A stretch of 33,437 nt of DNA from Candidatus Woesearchaeota archaeon (GTDB lineage Archaea > Nanobdellota > Nanobdellia > Woesearchaeales > GW2011-AR4). Shown one piece after another: positions 23,573 to 30,674 of this stretch. A program made the translations under genes and the position numbers. The DNA lies in the NCBI GenBank assembly GCA_018303505.1, contig JAGVYA010000046.1, positions 1 to 33,437 on the forward strand. The letters are read 5' to 3'. A model generated the notes under the pieces. It was not told the DNA's origin. It ran no database searches and worked only from the letters and a program-made list of their open reading frames with translations. Position 1 is the first letter of the stretch. Every line of letters starts with the position of its first letter.

Positions 23573-24277
23573 TTATTTCCTTATCCAAGGCGTTTTGCCA
23601 TTAGCAAACATCTCATTCAATTCAATAACATCTTTTAACATGTTCATTGACTTCCAGAACCCTTTGTGGTGTAATGCGCATATCATCCTTTTCTTTGCCA
23701 GTTCCCCAAAAGTTTCCCTTTCCAAGTCATAGCCATTTTTAATATAATCAAATATTTTTTTGTTGAAAACGTAAAAACCACCATTCATCAGATGATTAAG
23801 CTTTGGCTTTTCTTTGAAATCCATCACCTCGAATTTTTTATTTATTTCCAGTATGCCAAATGGCGACACTAAATCAACAGCTGTTAAAGTCACTACTTTT
23901 CTATTTTTCTTATGAAATCGTAAAAGGAGATTGATGTTAACGTCGCTTAAATCATCACCATAAGTAACAAAGAAATCTTCATCTTTTATATACTTCTTGA
24001 CTTTCATAATCCTTTCTGCCTTATTAGAGTCTATTCCAGTATCTATGAACTTTATATTGAATTCATGAAATTTTTTAAAATATTCTTTGATATCATTGCC
24101 TTTATAACCTAAGCACAATATAAATTCCTTGTGGCCATAGTGGCTATACATTTCCATTATATGTAACAAAATCGGCTTACCACCTACCTCTATCAAAGGC
24201 TTTGGTATTTTCTCTGTATATTCGCTCAGCCTTGTACCTTTACCCCCACATAAAACAACAACCTGCATTAATTCCAT
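23573..24277 (-). CDS. rfbF: Probable glucose-1-phosphate cytidylyltransferase
   Basis: 234 residues. VVLCGGKGTRLSEYTEKIPKPLIEVGGKPILLHIMEMYSHYGHKEFILCLGYKG is close to RfbF in sequence order. YGDDLSDVNINLL carries the metal Asp, and VSPFGILEI and NGGFYVFNKKIFDYI follow. It makes CDP-glucose from CTP and glucose-1-phosphate. Bacterial RfbF has about 257 residues. It opens a three-gene operon with the dehydratase and glycosyltransferase. Two ATGs are possible (24277 and 24268, MQVVVL); the TATA box at 24290-24300 would put the transcript start near the second. It diverges from the glycosyltransferase at 24353. Confidence 0.83.
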   Translation of the reverse strand: MELMQVVVLCGGKGTRLSEYTEKIPKPLIEVGGKPILLHIMEMYSHYGHKEFILCLGYKGNDIKEYFKKFHEFNIKFIDTGIDSNKAERIMKVKKYIKDEDFFVTYGDDLSDVNINLLLRFHKKNRKVVTLTAVDLVSPFGILEINKKFEVMDFKEKPKLNHLMNGGFYVFNKKIFDYIKNGYDLERETFGELAKKRMICALHHKGFWKSMNMLKDVIELNEMFANGKTPWIRK

Positions 24278-24289
24278 GAAATTTTGATT

Positions 24290-24300
24290 ATTTAAAAATG
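24290..24300 (-). promoter_or_regulatory. TATA box of the CDP-sugar operon
   Basis: Minus-strand TTTTTAAATAA; a leaderless start at 24268 or 24277 is expected. The divergent gene uses CTTTTTATT at about 24321-24329. Confidence 0.5.
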
Positions 24301-24352
24301 TTTAGGTTAACATAAGCAAACCTTTTTATTGTGTTTTAGTTTTACTTGATTC

Positions 24353-25537
24353 ATGAAAATATGTATATTATGCACCTCTTATCCAAGGACAAAAAATGAC
24401 TATTGGGTGCCTTTCATGCACTCGTGGGCAAGGGAACTGGCAAAAACTGAAGATGTTACAGTAGTCACATCAGGAGGAGCAAATACAAAAGATTATGAAG
24501 TAAGAGACAATGTAAAGATACATCGCTTTAATTACTTCTATCCAAAAAATCTGCAAGTTCTAACCTACACAGGCGGCATGGGAGAAAGCTTCAAGAAAAG
24601 TTTTCTGGCAAAGCTGCAAGCGCCTTTCTTCATGCTTTCTTTCATGCTAAAATCATTGAAAATAGCGAAAAATTGTGATGTAATAAACGCGCATTGGGTT
24701 TTGTCAGGATTGGCTGCTTTGCCTCTGAAATTCTTTTATAAAAAGCCAGTTGTTTTGACAGAGCACGGAGGCAGCATAAGGGCATTGCCAAAATCTCTTA
24801 ACAGATTTGTCCTTAAAAGAATGAATATTGTTACATCAGCGCACGACGACATTATAGGGGCAGTTAAAGGAATGGAAGTAAAAAATGTTGTCAATATCAG
24901 GAATTTCCTCAATGAAGACAGATTCCTGAAAAAGCATGACAAAAATACAATCAAAAAAAAGCTGAAAATCAAAAATGAACTTATTGTAACATTCATAGGC
25001 AGATTTGAGCCGTTGAAAGACCCCTTGACTATTGTCAATTCCATTCCTTATGTCATTAAATCAATGAAAAATGTGAAATTCATAATGATTGGAGATGGCC
25101 ACTTGAAAGAAGACATTGAAAACCGGATAGAAAAATTAAATATCAGGAAATACATGATTATGCCGGGCCCGACAGCAGATGTTGACAATTTCCTTGCAAT
25201 ATCAGATGTTTTTATAGCATGCAGCGCAACAGAAAACTGCTTCAGCACAACAATATTGGAAGCAATGCTTTCCAAAGTGCCCTGCATCATAACAAAAGCA
25301 GGCATGACAGAAAAGTTTTTTTCCCACAAGCAATATGCTTATCTTGTCGACAAGAAAAACCCAAAATTATTGGGAGAATCTATCGTTGAATTACTCAATG
25401 ATAAAAATCTAAGGCAAAAACTCTCCAAAAATGGGCTTGAGTTTCTTGACAAATACGAATTCAGAAACCAAGCAATAATAAATAAAATAATAAAAATCCT
25501 TAAAAATTCCATTATAGTAAAGGCAACAAATAATTGA
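24353..25537 (+). CDS. Glycosyltransferase family 4
   Basis: 394 residues, GT-B fold. MKICILCTSYPRTKNDYWVPFMHSWARELAK opens the acceptor domain, and VINAHWVLSGLAALPL and VLTEHGGSIRALPK follow. The donor domain shows VTFIGRFEPLKDPLTIVNSI, MIGDGHLKEDIE, and ATENCFSTTILEAMLSKVPCIIT with the E-x7-E motif. It transcribes away from the CDP-sugar operon. The last codons (IIVKATNN) overlap hairpin 1 of the two-hairpin repeat at 25513, so this repeat may have modified the C terminus. Donor and acceptor cannot be told from sequence. Confidence 0.86.
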   Translation: MKICILCTSYPRTKNDYWVPFMHSWARELAKTEDVTVVTSGGANTKDYEVRDNVKIHRFNYFYPKNLQVLTYTGGMGESFKKSFLAKLQAPFFMLSFMLKSLKIAKNCDVINAHWVLSGLAALPLKFFYKKPVVLTEHGGSIRALPKSLNRFVLKRMNIVTSAHDDIIGAVKGMEVKNVVNIRNFLNEDRFLKKHDKNTIKKKLKIKNELIVTFIGRFEPLKDPLTIVNSIPYVIKSMKNVKFIMIGDGHLKEDIENRIEKLNIRKYMIMPGPTADVDNFLAISDVFIACSATENCFSTTILEAMLSKVPCIITKAGMTEKFFSHKQYAYLVDKKNPKLLGESIVELLNDKNLRQKLSKNGLEFLDKYEFRNQAIINKIIKILKNSIIVKATNN

Positions 25538-25606
25538 GCATAAATTATTGCCTTTATTTATTACGAACGGGCAACAATTGCTCAATTATATTTGCCCGTG
25601 AGTATA
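25513..25606 (+). ncRNA. Two-hairpin repeat, copy 2 (structured RNA or palindromic element)
   Basis: Hairpin 1 is AAGGCAA (25520-25526) with TTGCCTT (25548-25554), after TATAGTAAAGG shared with 6614. Hairpin 2 is the 48-nt unit 25559-25606, the same length as at 6710-6757, with stem CGGGCAA/TTGCCCG. Compared with copy 1, two pairs change together from A-T to G-C in hairpin 2, and two pairs change together in hairpin 1. TATTACGAAC and GTGAGTATA flanks are identical. It ends 15 bases before the next ATG, so it could act as a 5' leader or a terminator of the glycosyltransferase gene. Confidence 0.6.
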
Positions 25607-25620
25607 AGTCTAGGTGAAAA

Positions 25621-26184
25621 ATGCTTTTCGAAGCGCACAACAAGAGCAGGGCATTGAAGATTGCATTGCAGCTAAAGGATTTCATAAAAAAAAGAGATAG
25701 GGTGCTGGACATCGGGCTTGGCAACGGCTATGTAGCAAAGCAAATCAAGGAGCATTACAAGATTTATATGGAAGGCGTTGATGTAGTTGATTACAATGAA
25801 ACTGATATAAAAAATACAATCTATGATGGTACCCATCTCCCCTTTAAAGATAAATCTTTTGACTGCACACTTATACTTCAAACCCTGCATCATTGTACTG
25901 ACCAGATTAGAGTGCTGAAAGAAGCAAAAAGAGTCTCAAGAAAAAGAATCATTATTATGGAAGATATTTACAATAATTTCTTTGAAAAAATGACAACGTT
26001 TCTTCATGATTACATATCCAATAAGAGAAAAGGAATTAATTGCCCATATTATTTTCACAATAAAGAAGAATGGAAATCAATATTCAATAAGCTCGGCTTG
26101 AAAATAGTTAAAGAAAAAGATACAATGTCAAAGTTCTGGTTTGTAAAGTTCAATCATGTTACTTATGTTTTGGATGTGAAATAA
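25621..26184 (+). CDS. Class I SAM-dependent methyltransferase
   Basis: 187 residues. VLDIGLGNGYVAKQI is motif I, MEGVDVVDY the end of strand 2, and DGTHLPFKDKSFDCTLILQTLHHC motifs III-IV. VSRKRIIIMED follows, as in the methyltransferase type 11 family. The ribosome site AGGTGA lies 5-6 bases before the ATG. It directly follows the two-hairpin repeat. It has a short C-terminal tail without membrane segments. The substrate is unknown; glycan methylation is suggested only by position. Confidence 0.78.
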   Translation: MLFEAHNKSRALKIALQLKDFIKKRDRVLDIGLGNGYVAKQIKEHYKIYMEGVDVVDYNETDIKNTIYDGTHLPFKDKSFDCTLILQTLHHCTDQIRVLKEAKRVSRKRIIIMEDIYNNFFEKMTTFLHDYISNKRKGINCPYYFHNKEEWKSIFNKLGLKIVKEKDTMSKFWFVKFNHVTYVLDVK

Positions 26185-26218
26185 TAGCTAAATTAAAAAA
26201 TCAATAGAAAGATTTAAT

Positions 26219-26272
26219 GGTACGTAAAGTTCTTTTTTCCAAATAGCATACTCTTCGTCAGAAAAGCTTTAA
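26219..26272 (+). repeat. Direct repeat left of vapBC
   Basis: GGTACGTAAAGTTCTTTTT starts both this copy and one at 27072-27122. The similarity continues loosely (CCAAA, then CGTCAGAAA and CTTTA). AAAG...CTTT ends can pair. The copies lie in the same direction on the two sides of the toxin-antitoxin pair. In the gap 26185-26386 there is also a 10-codon ORF with a good ribosome site (GGGGTGATTTT then ATG 26300, stop 26330-26332) and an ATCCC/GGGAT hairpin at 26348-26363, probably remnants of a lost gene or insertion element. Confidence 0.55.
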
Positions 26273-26386
26273 TAACTTCTAAAATTTTGGGGTGATTTTA
26301 TGGAATGGATTAACATTAATTCAACACCATAGAGAAGTGTGTCCTGAATCCCCGTATCGGGATATGCCAAGCGGTAAGAAACATAA

Positions 26387-26797
26387 TTAAATATATTTCA
26401 AGAGATTCTTCGCCAGCCACTGCTTTACTTTCTTTTGCTTTTCAAAATGCCTGTCATGTGACCATATTCCATCATTTGGTATTGCCAAAGCAGCTGCAAT
26501 AAATGGGGCATCTTTTGTGTCAATATTTTTCATAATGGCAAGGGCTTCTTTCATCTTGGATTTGACATCTTCTTCTGGGATAATGTTGATATTCTCCATT
26601 ATTAAACTGAACAAAGTACTTACTTCTTCTGCAGACATGCCTGATTTTTCAAGAATAGTTGCTTTGTATTTGTTGATCTCTTTCATCACATAATCAACAG
26701 TAAAGAATTCTATGTTTTTGGAACTTAATATTTTCCTGCTTACGCCTTCTTTAATGAGTGCAGATATGATTCTGTTTGAATCTACAATCACTCTCAT
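26387..26797 (-). CDS. VapC-like PIN-domain toxin (RNase)
   Basis: 136 residues with the PIN fold. Acidic residues in the expected places are D6 (VIVDSN), E40 (VMKEI), D96 (TKDAPFIAAAL) and D115 (IWSHDRHF); they would hold Mg2+ for RNA cleavage. VapC toxins cut tRNA or rRNA and are neutralised by a VapB partner. The gene starts on the last base of the antitoxin stop, the usual coupled order (antitoxin first). Target RNA unknown. Confidence 0.83.
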   Translation of the reverse strand: MRVIVDSNRIISALIKEGVSRKILSSKNIEFFTVDYVMKEINKYKATILEKSGMSAEEVSTLFSLIMENINIIPEEDVKSKMKEALAIMKNIDTKDAPFIAAALAIPNDGIWSHDRHFEKQKKVKQWLAKNLLKYI

Positions 26798-27015
26798 TAG
26801 GCGAACCTCTTTAATATGCCTGCCTTAATCTTATGGTCAAGCTCCTCCACATCCTTTTCAGTAAATGTGCTTTTGCTGACCAACGAGTCCATGAGTTGAA
26901 GCTTCTTAGCTTGGGTCCACATTGCTCTTCTGGCTATCTCACTCCACTTGATTTCAGTATGTTTCTTTACTATATTATGCAATTCTTCAGGAATTGATAA
27001 CGTTATGTTTGGCAT
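26797..27015 (-). CDS. VapB-like ribbon-helix-helix antitoxin
   Basis: 72 residues from ATG 27015. A GTG three codons earlier is in frame, but it is part of the ribosome site GGTGAT, which sits four bases before this ATG. MPNITLSIPEELHNIVKKHTEIKWSEIARRAMWTQAKKLQ is a ribbon-helix-helix; the acidic stretch FTEKDVEELDHKIK would wrap the toxin. It should bind and repress its own promoter, where an 11-bp perfect palindrome is present (27026-27050). Translation is coupled to the toxin. Confidence 0.82.
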   Translation of the reverse strand: MPNITLSIPEELHNIVKKHTEIKWSEIARRAMWTQAKKLQLMDSLVSKSTFTEKDVEELDHKIKAGILKRFA

Positions 27016-27025
27016 TTTTATCACC

Positions 27026-27050
27026 TATGTGTATTCTGTGAATACACATA
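27026..27050 (-). promoter_or_regulatory. Palindromic operator of vapBC
   Basis: TATGTGTATTC, spacer TGT, then GAATACACATA: a perfect inverted repeat with 11-bp arms. It overlaps the minus-strand TATA box (27049-27056, TTTAAATA) and the expected start site and ends next to the ribosome site. Repressor binding here would block promoter access. Confidence 0.82.
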
Positions 27051-27071
27051 TTTAAACCTTTCGCTTTTTGT

Positions 27072-27122
27072 GGTACGTAAAGTTCTTTTTGCCAAAAAAT
27101 ACATTCTACGTCAGAAACTTTA
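27072..27122 (+). repeat. Direct repeat right of vapBC
   Basis: Matches 26219-26272. AAAGTTCT near its start can pair with AGAAACTTT near its end. The gap 27057-27305 holds nothing else firm: a 12-codon ORF (ATG 27177, stop 27213-27215) may be the stub of a lost gene. Confidence 0.5.
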
Positions 27123-27305
27123 TAAACTCTTTAATTCAGCACATCCCTCCAGAGCAATTCAAAATTATAAGGTATTATGGAATTTACAGTAGGAATCAAA
27201 GAAATAAATAATTGATCATAACTTTTTAAGGAATTCTTCTCTTGTAATACCTGAATTTTTTTAAAAATTTTATTTAATAATACGTATAATAAAAAAGCGG
27301 CTTAA

Positions 27306-27734
27306 TTAACACTTCTCATCATTCCCGCCAGCTTCCTTGAGTTTTTTGCATAATTCATTAGTTCTTGCTATCAACTTGCTTATTTGTTCATTATCTGCCA
27401 TCAAGCTGTTTTGGACTTGCTGAAAATGTGCCTGTAATGTGTCAAACCTTGATTTCTGGTTTTCTAGTTCACCCTTTAAAGAATTTAATTCTGATTGTAA
27501 CCTTTCCTTCTCTCTTTTTAGTTCTTCATTTTCTGTATTCAAGTCATAATATTTTTGTTCAAAAAACTCCTTGTCTTTCTGGTAAGTTTCTTTTAACTGG
27601 ATTGTTTCGTTAACCTTTTCAACAACTACATTCCCTGTAGATTCTTGAAGTTTTTCTAAGTTTTTATTATACTGCATTGAAACATTTTTTAGGGTGTTTT
27701 CGTAATAAGTAGTAGACCAAGCAAATATTAGCAC
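27306..27734 (-). CDS. Membrane-anchored coiled-coil protein; true start probably upstream at a non-standard codon
   Basis: 142 residues from GTG 27734. Residues from about 18 to 135 are rich in Glu, Lys, Leu and Gln with heptad spacing (LNTENEELKREKERLQSELNSLKGELENQ), a long coiled coil. There is no enzymatic motif. The GTG start falls inside a hydrophobic run: reading on upstream in frame gives AYIKKDVNRFLLLLIIVLVLIFAW, a full membrane anchor with a basic inner side. No ATG, GTG or TTG lies there, but ATC at 27789-27791 is preceded, 6 bases away, by GAGGGTG, and a TATA-like TAAATATAAATA is further up. It stands alone. Likely a cell-envelope or scaffold protein; function unknown. Confidence 0.65.
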   Translation of the reverse strand: MLIFAWSTTYYENTLKNVSMQYNKNLEKLQESTGNVVVEKVNETIQLKETYQKDKEFFEQKYYDLNTENEELKREKERLQSELNSLKGELENQKSRFDTLQAHFQQVQNSLMADNEQISKLIARTNELCKKLKEAGGNDEKC

Positions 27735-27822
27735 TAGAACTATAATGAGTAATAATAAGAACCTGTTTACATCTTTTTTGATATATGCGATAAATTACAC
27801 CCTCATTGGCAATTATAAAGAG

Positions 27823-27836
27823 TAAATATAAATATT
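27823..27836 (-). promoter_or_regulatory. TATA-like box of the coiled-coil gene
   Basis: Minus-strand AATATTTATATTTA lies about 25 bases before a start that would place GAGGGTG (27798-27804) in the leader. This supports translation from 27791 rather than from 27734. Confidence 0.4.
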
Positions 27837-27887
27837 TAACTAAGAATAATTAAAATATTACAATCAAATAAGGAAATGTTAAAATAA

Positions 27888-27992
27888 GTTTATATAGACT
27901 ATAATTTCACAACTACTGGAACTTTTAATGTTAATGCCACTGCAATAAATGGAAGTTTAACAGATTCTAGGAATTTGACGATAAATACATAA
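27888..27992 (+). pseudogene. C-terminal remnant of a surface glycoprotein-like gene
   Basis: An open stretch without a start codon reads DYNFTTTGTFNVNATAING followed by SLTDSRNLTINT and a stop. Thr/Asn-rich beta-strand text like this is typical of the last Ig-like or PKD-like repeat of archaeal surface proteins. It has four N-x-S/T sequons (NFT, NAT, NGS, NLT) in about 30 residues. The upstream DNA is AT-rich and closed in all frames, so the rest of the gene is gone. Confidence 0.5.
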
Positions 27993-27997
27993 AATTT

Positions 27998-28762
27998 CTA
28001 CAAAAACCTAGGCTGATACTTTATCTTGTACTTTCTTCTTATCTCATCCATAATCTCATACATAGTTTTTATTTTAAATCCATCCTGTATCATAAAGAAT
28101 TCCTGTATTTGCCTGCCCCATTTCTTAAAGGAAGTAGGATGCGTAAGAACAATAATCAATCCATTTGTTTTTCTAGAAACATCAACAATATCTTTGTAAA
28201 GAAGTTTTATGTTTTCTCCCTTTCCTTTGTACAGATTGATAAATTCTATCTCTGGCAAATGCGGAAACTCAATCAAGCCCAAAGTAGTTAAAAATGGCTT
28301 AAACAAAGTTAGCTTTGTCCAATTATCATAGCTGGAATCAGCCTTGAAGTAATCCTTCACAAGCTTTAAGTCAGGCAAATGATATTGATGCGCCCTCATT
28401 ATCTCTGTTTTTTTCCCTATCAAATCGTCAATAATCTTTTTTTCCTCAACAACCTTTTTTACGCTGTTGCCGATAAAATTGGCATGATACTGGAAATCCC
28501 ATTTGGAATTCCCGCTTATCCATTTTTTTGAAGGATGCGACATTGCAAGCAGAAACATTGTTGACTTAATTCCATATTTCTTCTCCATGTCAATAATTTC
28601 ATCAATATTTGGCTCATACCCTTCATCAATGTCATGGGTAAAAACCATTGTTGGCCCATCAAACTCCAAGGTTTTTTTATAGTAATCCAGGTATTTTGTC
28701 TTTGCATACCTCTTCCTTAATCTTCTTATTGATGCTGCCAAAAGGTAATGGAGATATTTCAT
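27998..28762 (-). CDS. Polysaccharide deacetylase-like protein
   Basis: 254 residues. FTHDIDEGYEPNIDEIIDMEKKYGIKSTMFLL matches the NodB-type start (Asp-Asp plus the strand leading to ATFF). MRAHQYHLPDL and IVLTHPTSFKKWGR carry later His positions. The classic H-x3-H metal pair after motif 1 is not evident; QYHANFIGNSV may be its equivalent. Enzymes of this type remove N-acetyl groups from sugars. It is coupled to the aminotransferase gene by a four-base overlap (28759-28762), which suits action on a GlcNAc- or diacetamido-type sugar. No signal peptide is obvious, so it would act in the cytoplasm. Confidence 0.75.
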   Translation of the reverse strand: MKYLHYLLAASIRRLRKRYAKTKYLDYYKKTLEFDGPTMVFTHDIDEGYEPNIDEIIDMEKKYGIKSTMFLLAMSHPSKKWISGNSKWDFQYHANFIGNSVKKVVEEKKIIDDLIGKKTEIMRAHQYHLPDLKLVKDYFKADSSYDNWTKLTLFKPFLTTLGLIEFPHLPEIEFINLYKGKGENIKLLYKDIVDVSRKTNGLIIVLTHPTSFKKWGRQIQEFFMIQDGFKIKTMYEIMDEIRRKYKIKYQPRFL

Positions 28763-29853
28763 TTTAAGAACTCTTTAACAGATTTTACAACAAAAACTAT
28801 TTCCTCTTGCTTCAGCTCAGGATACATAGGCAATGACAGTATTCCATCAACATATTGCTCGGCAATTGGAAAGCTTCCTTTTTTATAGCCTAAAAAGGAA
28901 TAAGCTTCCTGCAAATGTATCGGAGTTGGATAATGAATAGCTGTTTGTACCCCTTTTGAATTCAAATGCTCAATTAATTTCTGCCTTTGCTTTACCCTTA
29001 TCACATATAAATGATAAACATGTTTGTTATATTCTTTTTCAACAGGAATTACTGCATCACAATCTTCTAGAAGTTCATTGTAAATTTTTGTATTTTTTCT
29101 TCTCAGTTCAATCCACTTATTAAGATGTCTTAATTTAACTCTTAGAATAGCAGCTTGTATTTCATCAAACCTGTAATTGTAGCCAATAAACTTATGCACA
29201 TGTCTTTTTATTTGTCCATGGTCGCGATATGCTCTAATAATATTATCAATTTCCTTGTCATTTGTTACAACAGCGCCTCCTTCTCCATATGCCCCAAGAT
29301 TCTTTGCAGGATAAAAGCTGAAGCATCCAATATCAGCAATCGGAACTCTTTTCTTGTGATGCTCTGCTCCATGCGCTTGGCAGGCATCTTCTATAACAAT
29401 CAAATTATGTCTTTCAGCAATCTCCATAATCTCTTTCATATCAGCTGGCTGTCCGTAAAGATGCACAGGAATAATTGCTTTTGTCTTGGAGGTAATTGAC
29501 TTTTCTAATTTTTCAATGTCCATATTATAAGTTTCTTTGTCAATATCAACAAACTGTGGAATTGCTCCTGTATAAGATATAGCTTCGCAAGTTGCAAAAA
29601 ACGTGTTTGGAGTTGTTATCACTTCATCGCCTTTGCCGATTCCTTTAGCCAGCAGCGCAAGATGTAAAGCAGATGTGCCTGTATTCAATCCACTGCAATA
29701 CTTTGCATTGCAAAAGCCAGCAAACTCCTTCTCAAAATTCGTTAATTGCTGCCCAAGAATGAAAGTTGTGGACTCAAGCACTTCATTAATGGCATTGTTT
29801 ATTTCATGCTTTATTGAGTCATACTGCGCATTCAAATCAACAAATTTTATCAT
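28759..29853 (-). CDS. wbpE: DegT/DnrJ/EryC1-family sugar aminotransferase (WbpE-like)
   Basis: 364 residues, PLP-dependent. TGTSALHLALLA binds the cofactor phosphate, EDACQAHGAEHH includes D156, and SFYPAKNLGAYGEGG carries the Schiff-base Lys184. Next to WbpB- and WbpD-like genes, it should aminate the 3-keto group of UDP-2-acetamido-3-oxo-glucuronate. It could instead act on the CDP-4-keto sugar made elsewhere in the window, but the neighbours favour the first. It is separated from wbpD by 335 bases of repeat-rich DNA, which probably makes it a separate unit. Confidence 0.83.
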   Translation of the reverse strand: MIKFVDLNAQYDSIKHEINNAINEVLESTTFILGQQLTNFEKEFAGFCNAKYCSGLNTGTSALHLALLAKGIGKGDEVITTPNTFFATCEAISYTGAIPQFVDIDKETYNMDIEKLEKSITSKTKAIIPVHLYGQPADMKEIMEIAERHNLIVIEDACQAHGAEHHKKRVPIADIGCFSFYPAKNLGAYGEGGAVVTNDKEIDNIIRAYRDHGQIKRHVHKFIGYNYRFDEIQAAILRVKLRHLNKWIELRRKNTKIYNELLEDCDAVIPVEKEYNKHVYHLYVIRVKQRQKLIEHLNSKGVQTAIHYPTPIHLQEAYSFLGYKKGSFPIAEQYVDGILSLPMYPELKQEEIVFVVKSVKEFLK

Positions 29854-29904
29854 TTGATTTTAGTGTTGTTTAATTTAATTAATTTTTATTTAATTTTTCA
29901 ATCC

Positions 29905-30073
29905 GTTGCTTCGCAACACTATTTTGTGCTCGGCTTCGGTTTTTCTACCATTGAGTTGAACGCGAGCGTGCGAGCGTTCTCGCACGCAACTCACTCAGCC
30001 TCGCCTATACATTCAATTCGTTGGGCTTTATGCCCAACTTAATTAAAGTGTCAACGAATTTTGTCGTTGAATG
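29905..30073. repeat. GC-rich palindromic repeat, short copy, with nested hairpins
   Basis: TGAGTTGAACGCGAGCGTG (29952-29970) and GCGTTCTCGCACGCAACTCA (29974-29993) repeat the element at 2026-2104 without its inner hairpin. Here GCGTGCGAG pairs with CTCGCACGC, and TGAGTT with AACTCA. Next to it are GTTGC/GCAAC (29905-29917), GTTGGGC/GCCCAAC (30020-30038), and around that CATTCAA (30010-30016) with TTGAATG (30067-30073). The whole 29854-30188 gap has no gene; the rest is AT-rich. Confidence 0.65.
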
Positions 30074-30188
30074 GATTACTTTCTTCTTGTAGTGAATCTA
30101 AAAGTCGTTCTAGGTTTTTTGATTTATTTTTTCAATAAATTTTTGATTTTATTTTTGAATTGTTTTTATTGGCGTATTCTAAATAAAT

Positions 30189-30674
30189 CTATTTTCTTGA
30201 TATCAAATCCTTTACTTTCCCAATAACTTTTGCAGGATTACCCACAACAATGGAGTTGTCAGGGACATCTTTTGTCACGACAGAGCCTGCTCCAACAAGG
30301 GCATTCTTTCCAATTACTACTCCGCATAATATTGTTGCATTGGCACCAATGCTGGCCCTTCTCTTCACCAAAGTTTTAGTGACTTCCCAGTCTTGTCCTG
30401 TTTTAAGCTTTCCATCCTTGTTTGTGGCTCTTGGCAATTTATCGTTTGTAAAGCATGCATGAGGTCCAACAAAAACCTCGTCTTCAATTGTAACGCCTTC
30501 TGGAATAAAGGCAAAAGCCTCTATCTTGCAGTTCTTTCCTATCTTTGCATTTTTTTGTATCTCGACAAAAATTGCTATCTTTGTATTATCTCCAATTTCG
30601 CAGCCATAAAGATTAACGATCTCTTTATGATAGATTTTCACATTCTTCCCAAGCTTTGCGTCTTTGCTAATCAT
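30189..30674 (-). CDS. wbpD: WbpD-like UDP-sugar N-acetyltransferase (left-handed beta-helix)
   Basis: 161 residues from ATG 30674, whose ATGATTAG overlaps the upstream stop; TTG 30686 and ATG 30683 also open the frame. Hexapeptide repeats run through the chain ([58 protein letters not shown]), ending NPAKVIG. This fits the acetyltransferases that use acetyl-CoA to acetylate the 3-amino group of UDP-2-acetamido-3-amino-glucuronate. [11 protein letters not shown] and [12 protein letters not shown] are typical of that subgroup. It is coupled to the dehydrogenase upstream. About 20 residues shorter than bacterial WbpD. Confidence 0.83.
   Translation of the reverse strand: MISKDAKLGKNVKIYHKEIVNLYGCEIGDNTKIAIFVEIQKNAKIGKNCKIEAFAFIPEGVTIEDEVFVGPHACFTNDKLPRATNKDGKLKTGQDWEVTKTLVKRRASIGANATILCGVVIGKNALVGAGSVVTKDVPDNSIVVGNPAKVIGKVKDLISRK

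Noticed and set aside
26340-26380. GGGATATGCCAAGCGGTAAG resembles the 5' half of a tRNA, and ATCCC/GGGAT resembles an IS200/IS605 right-end hairpin
   Set aside because: No acceptor partner, anticodon arm or transposase gene is present; too short to call either.
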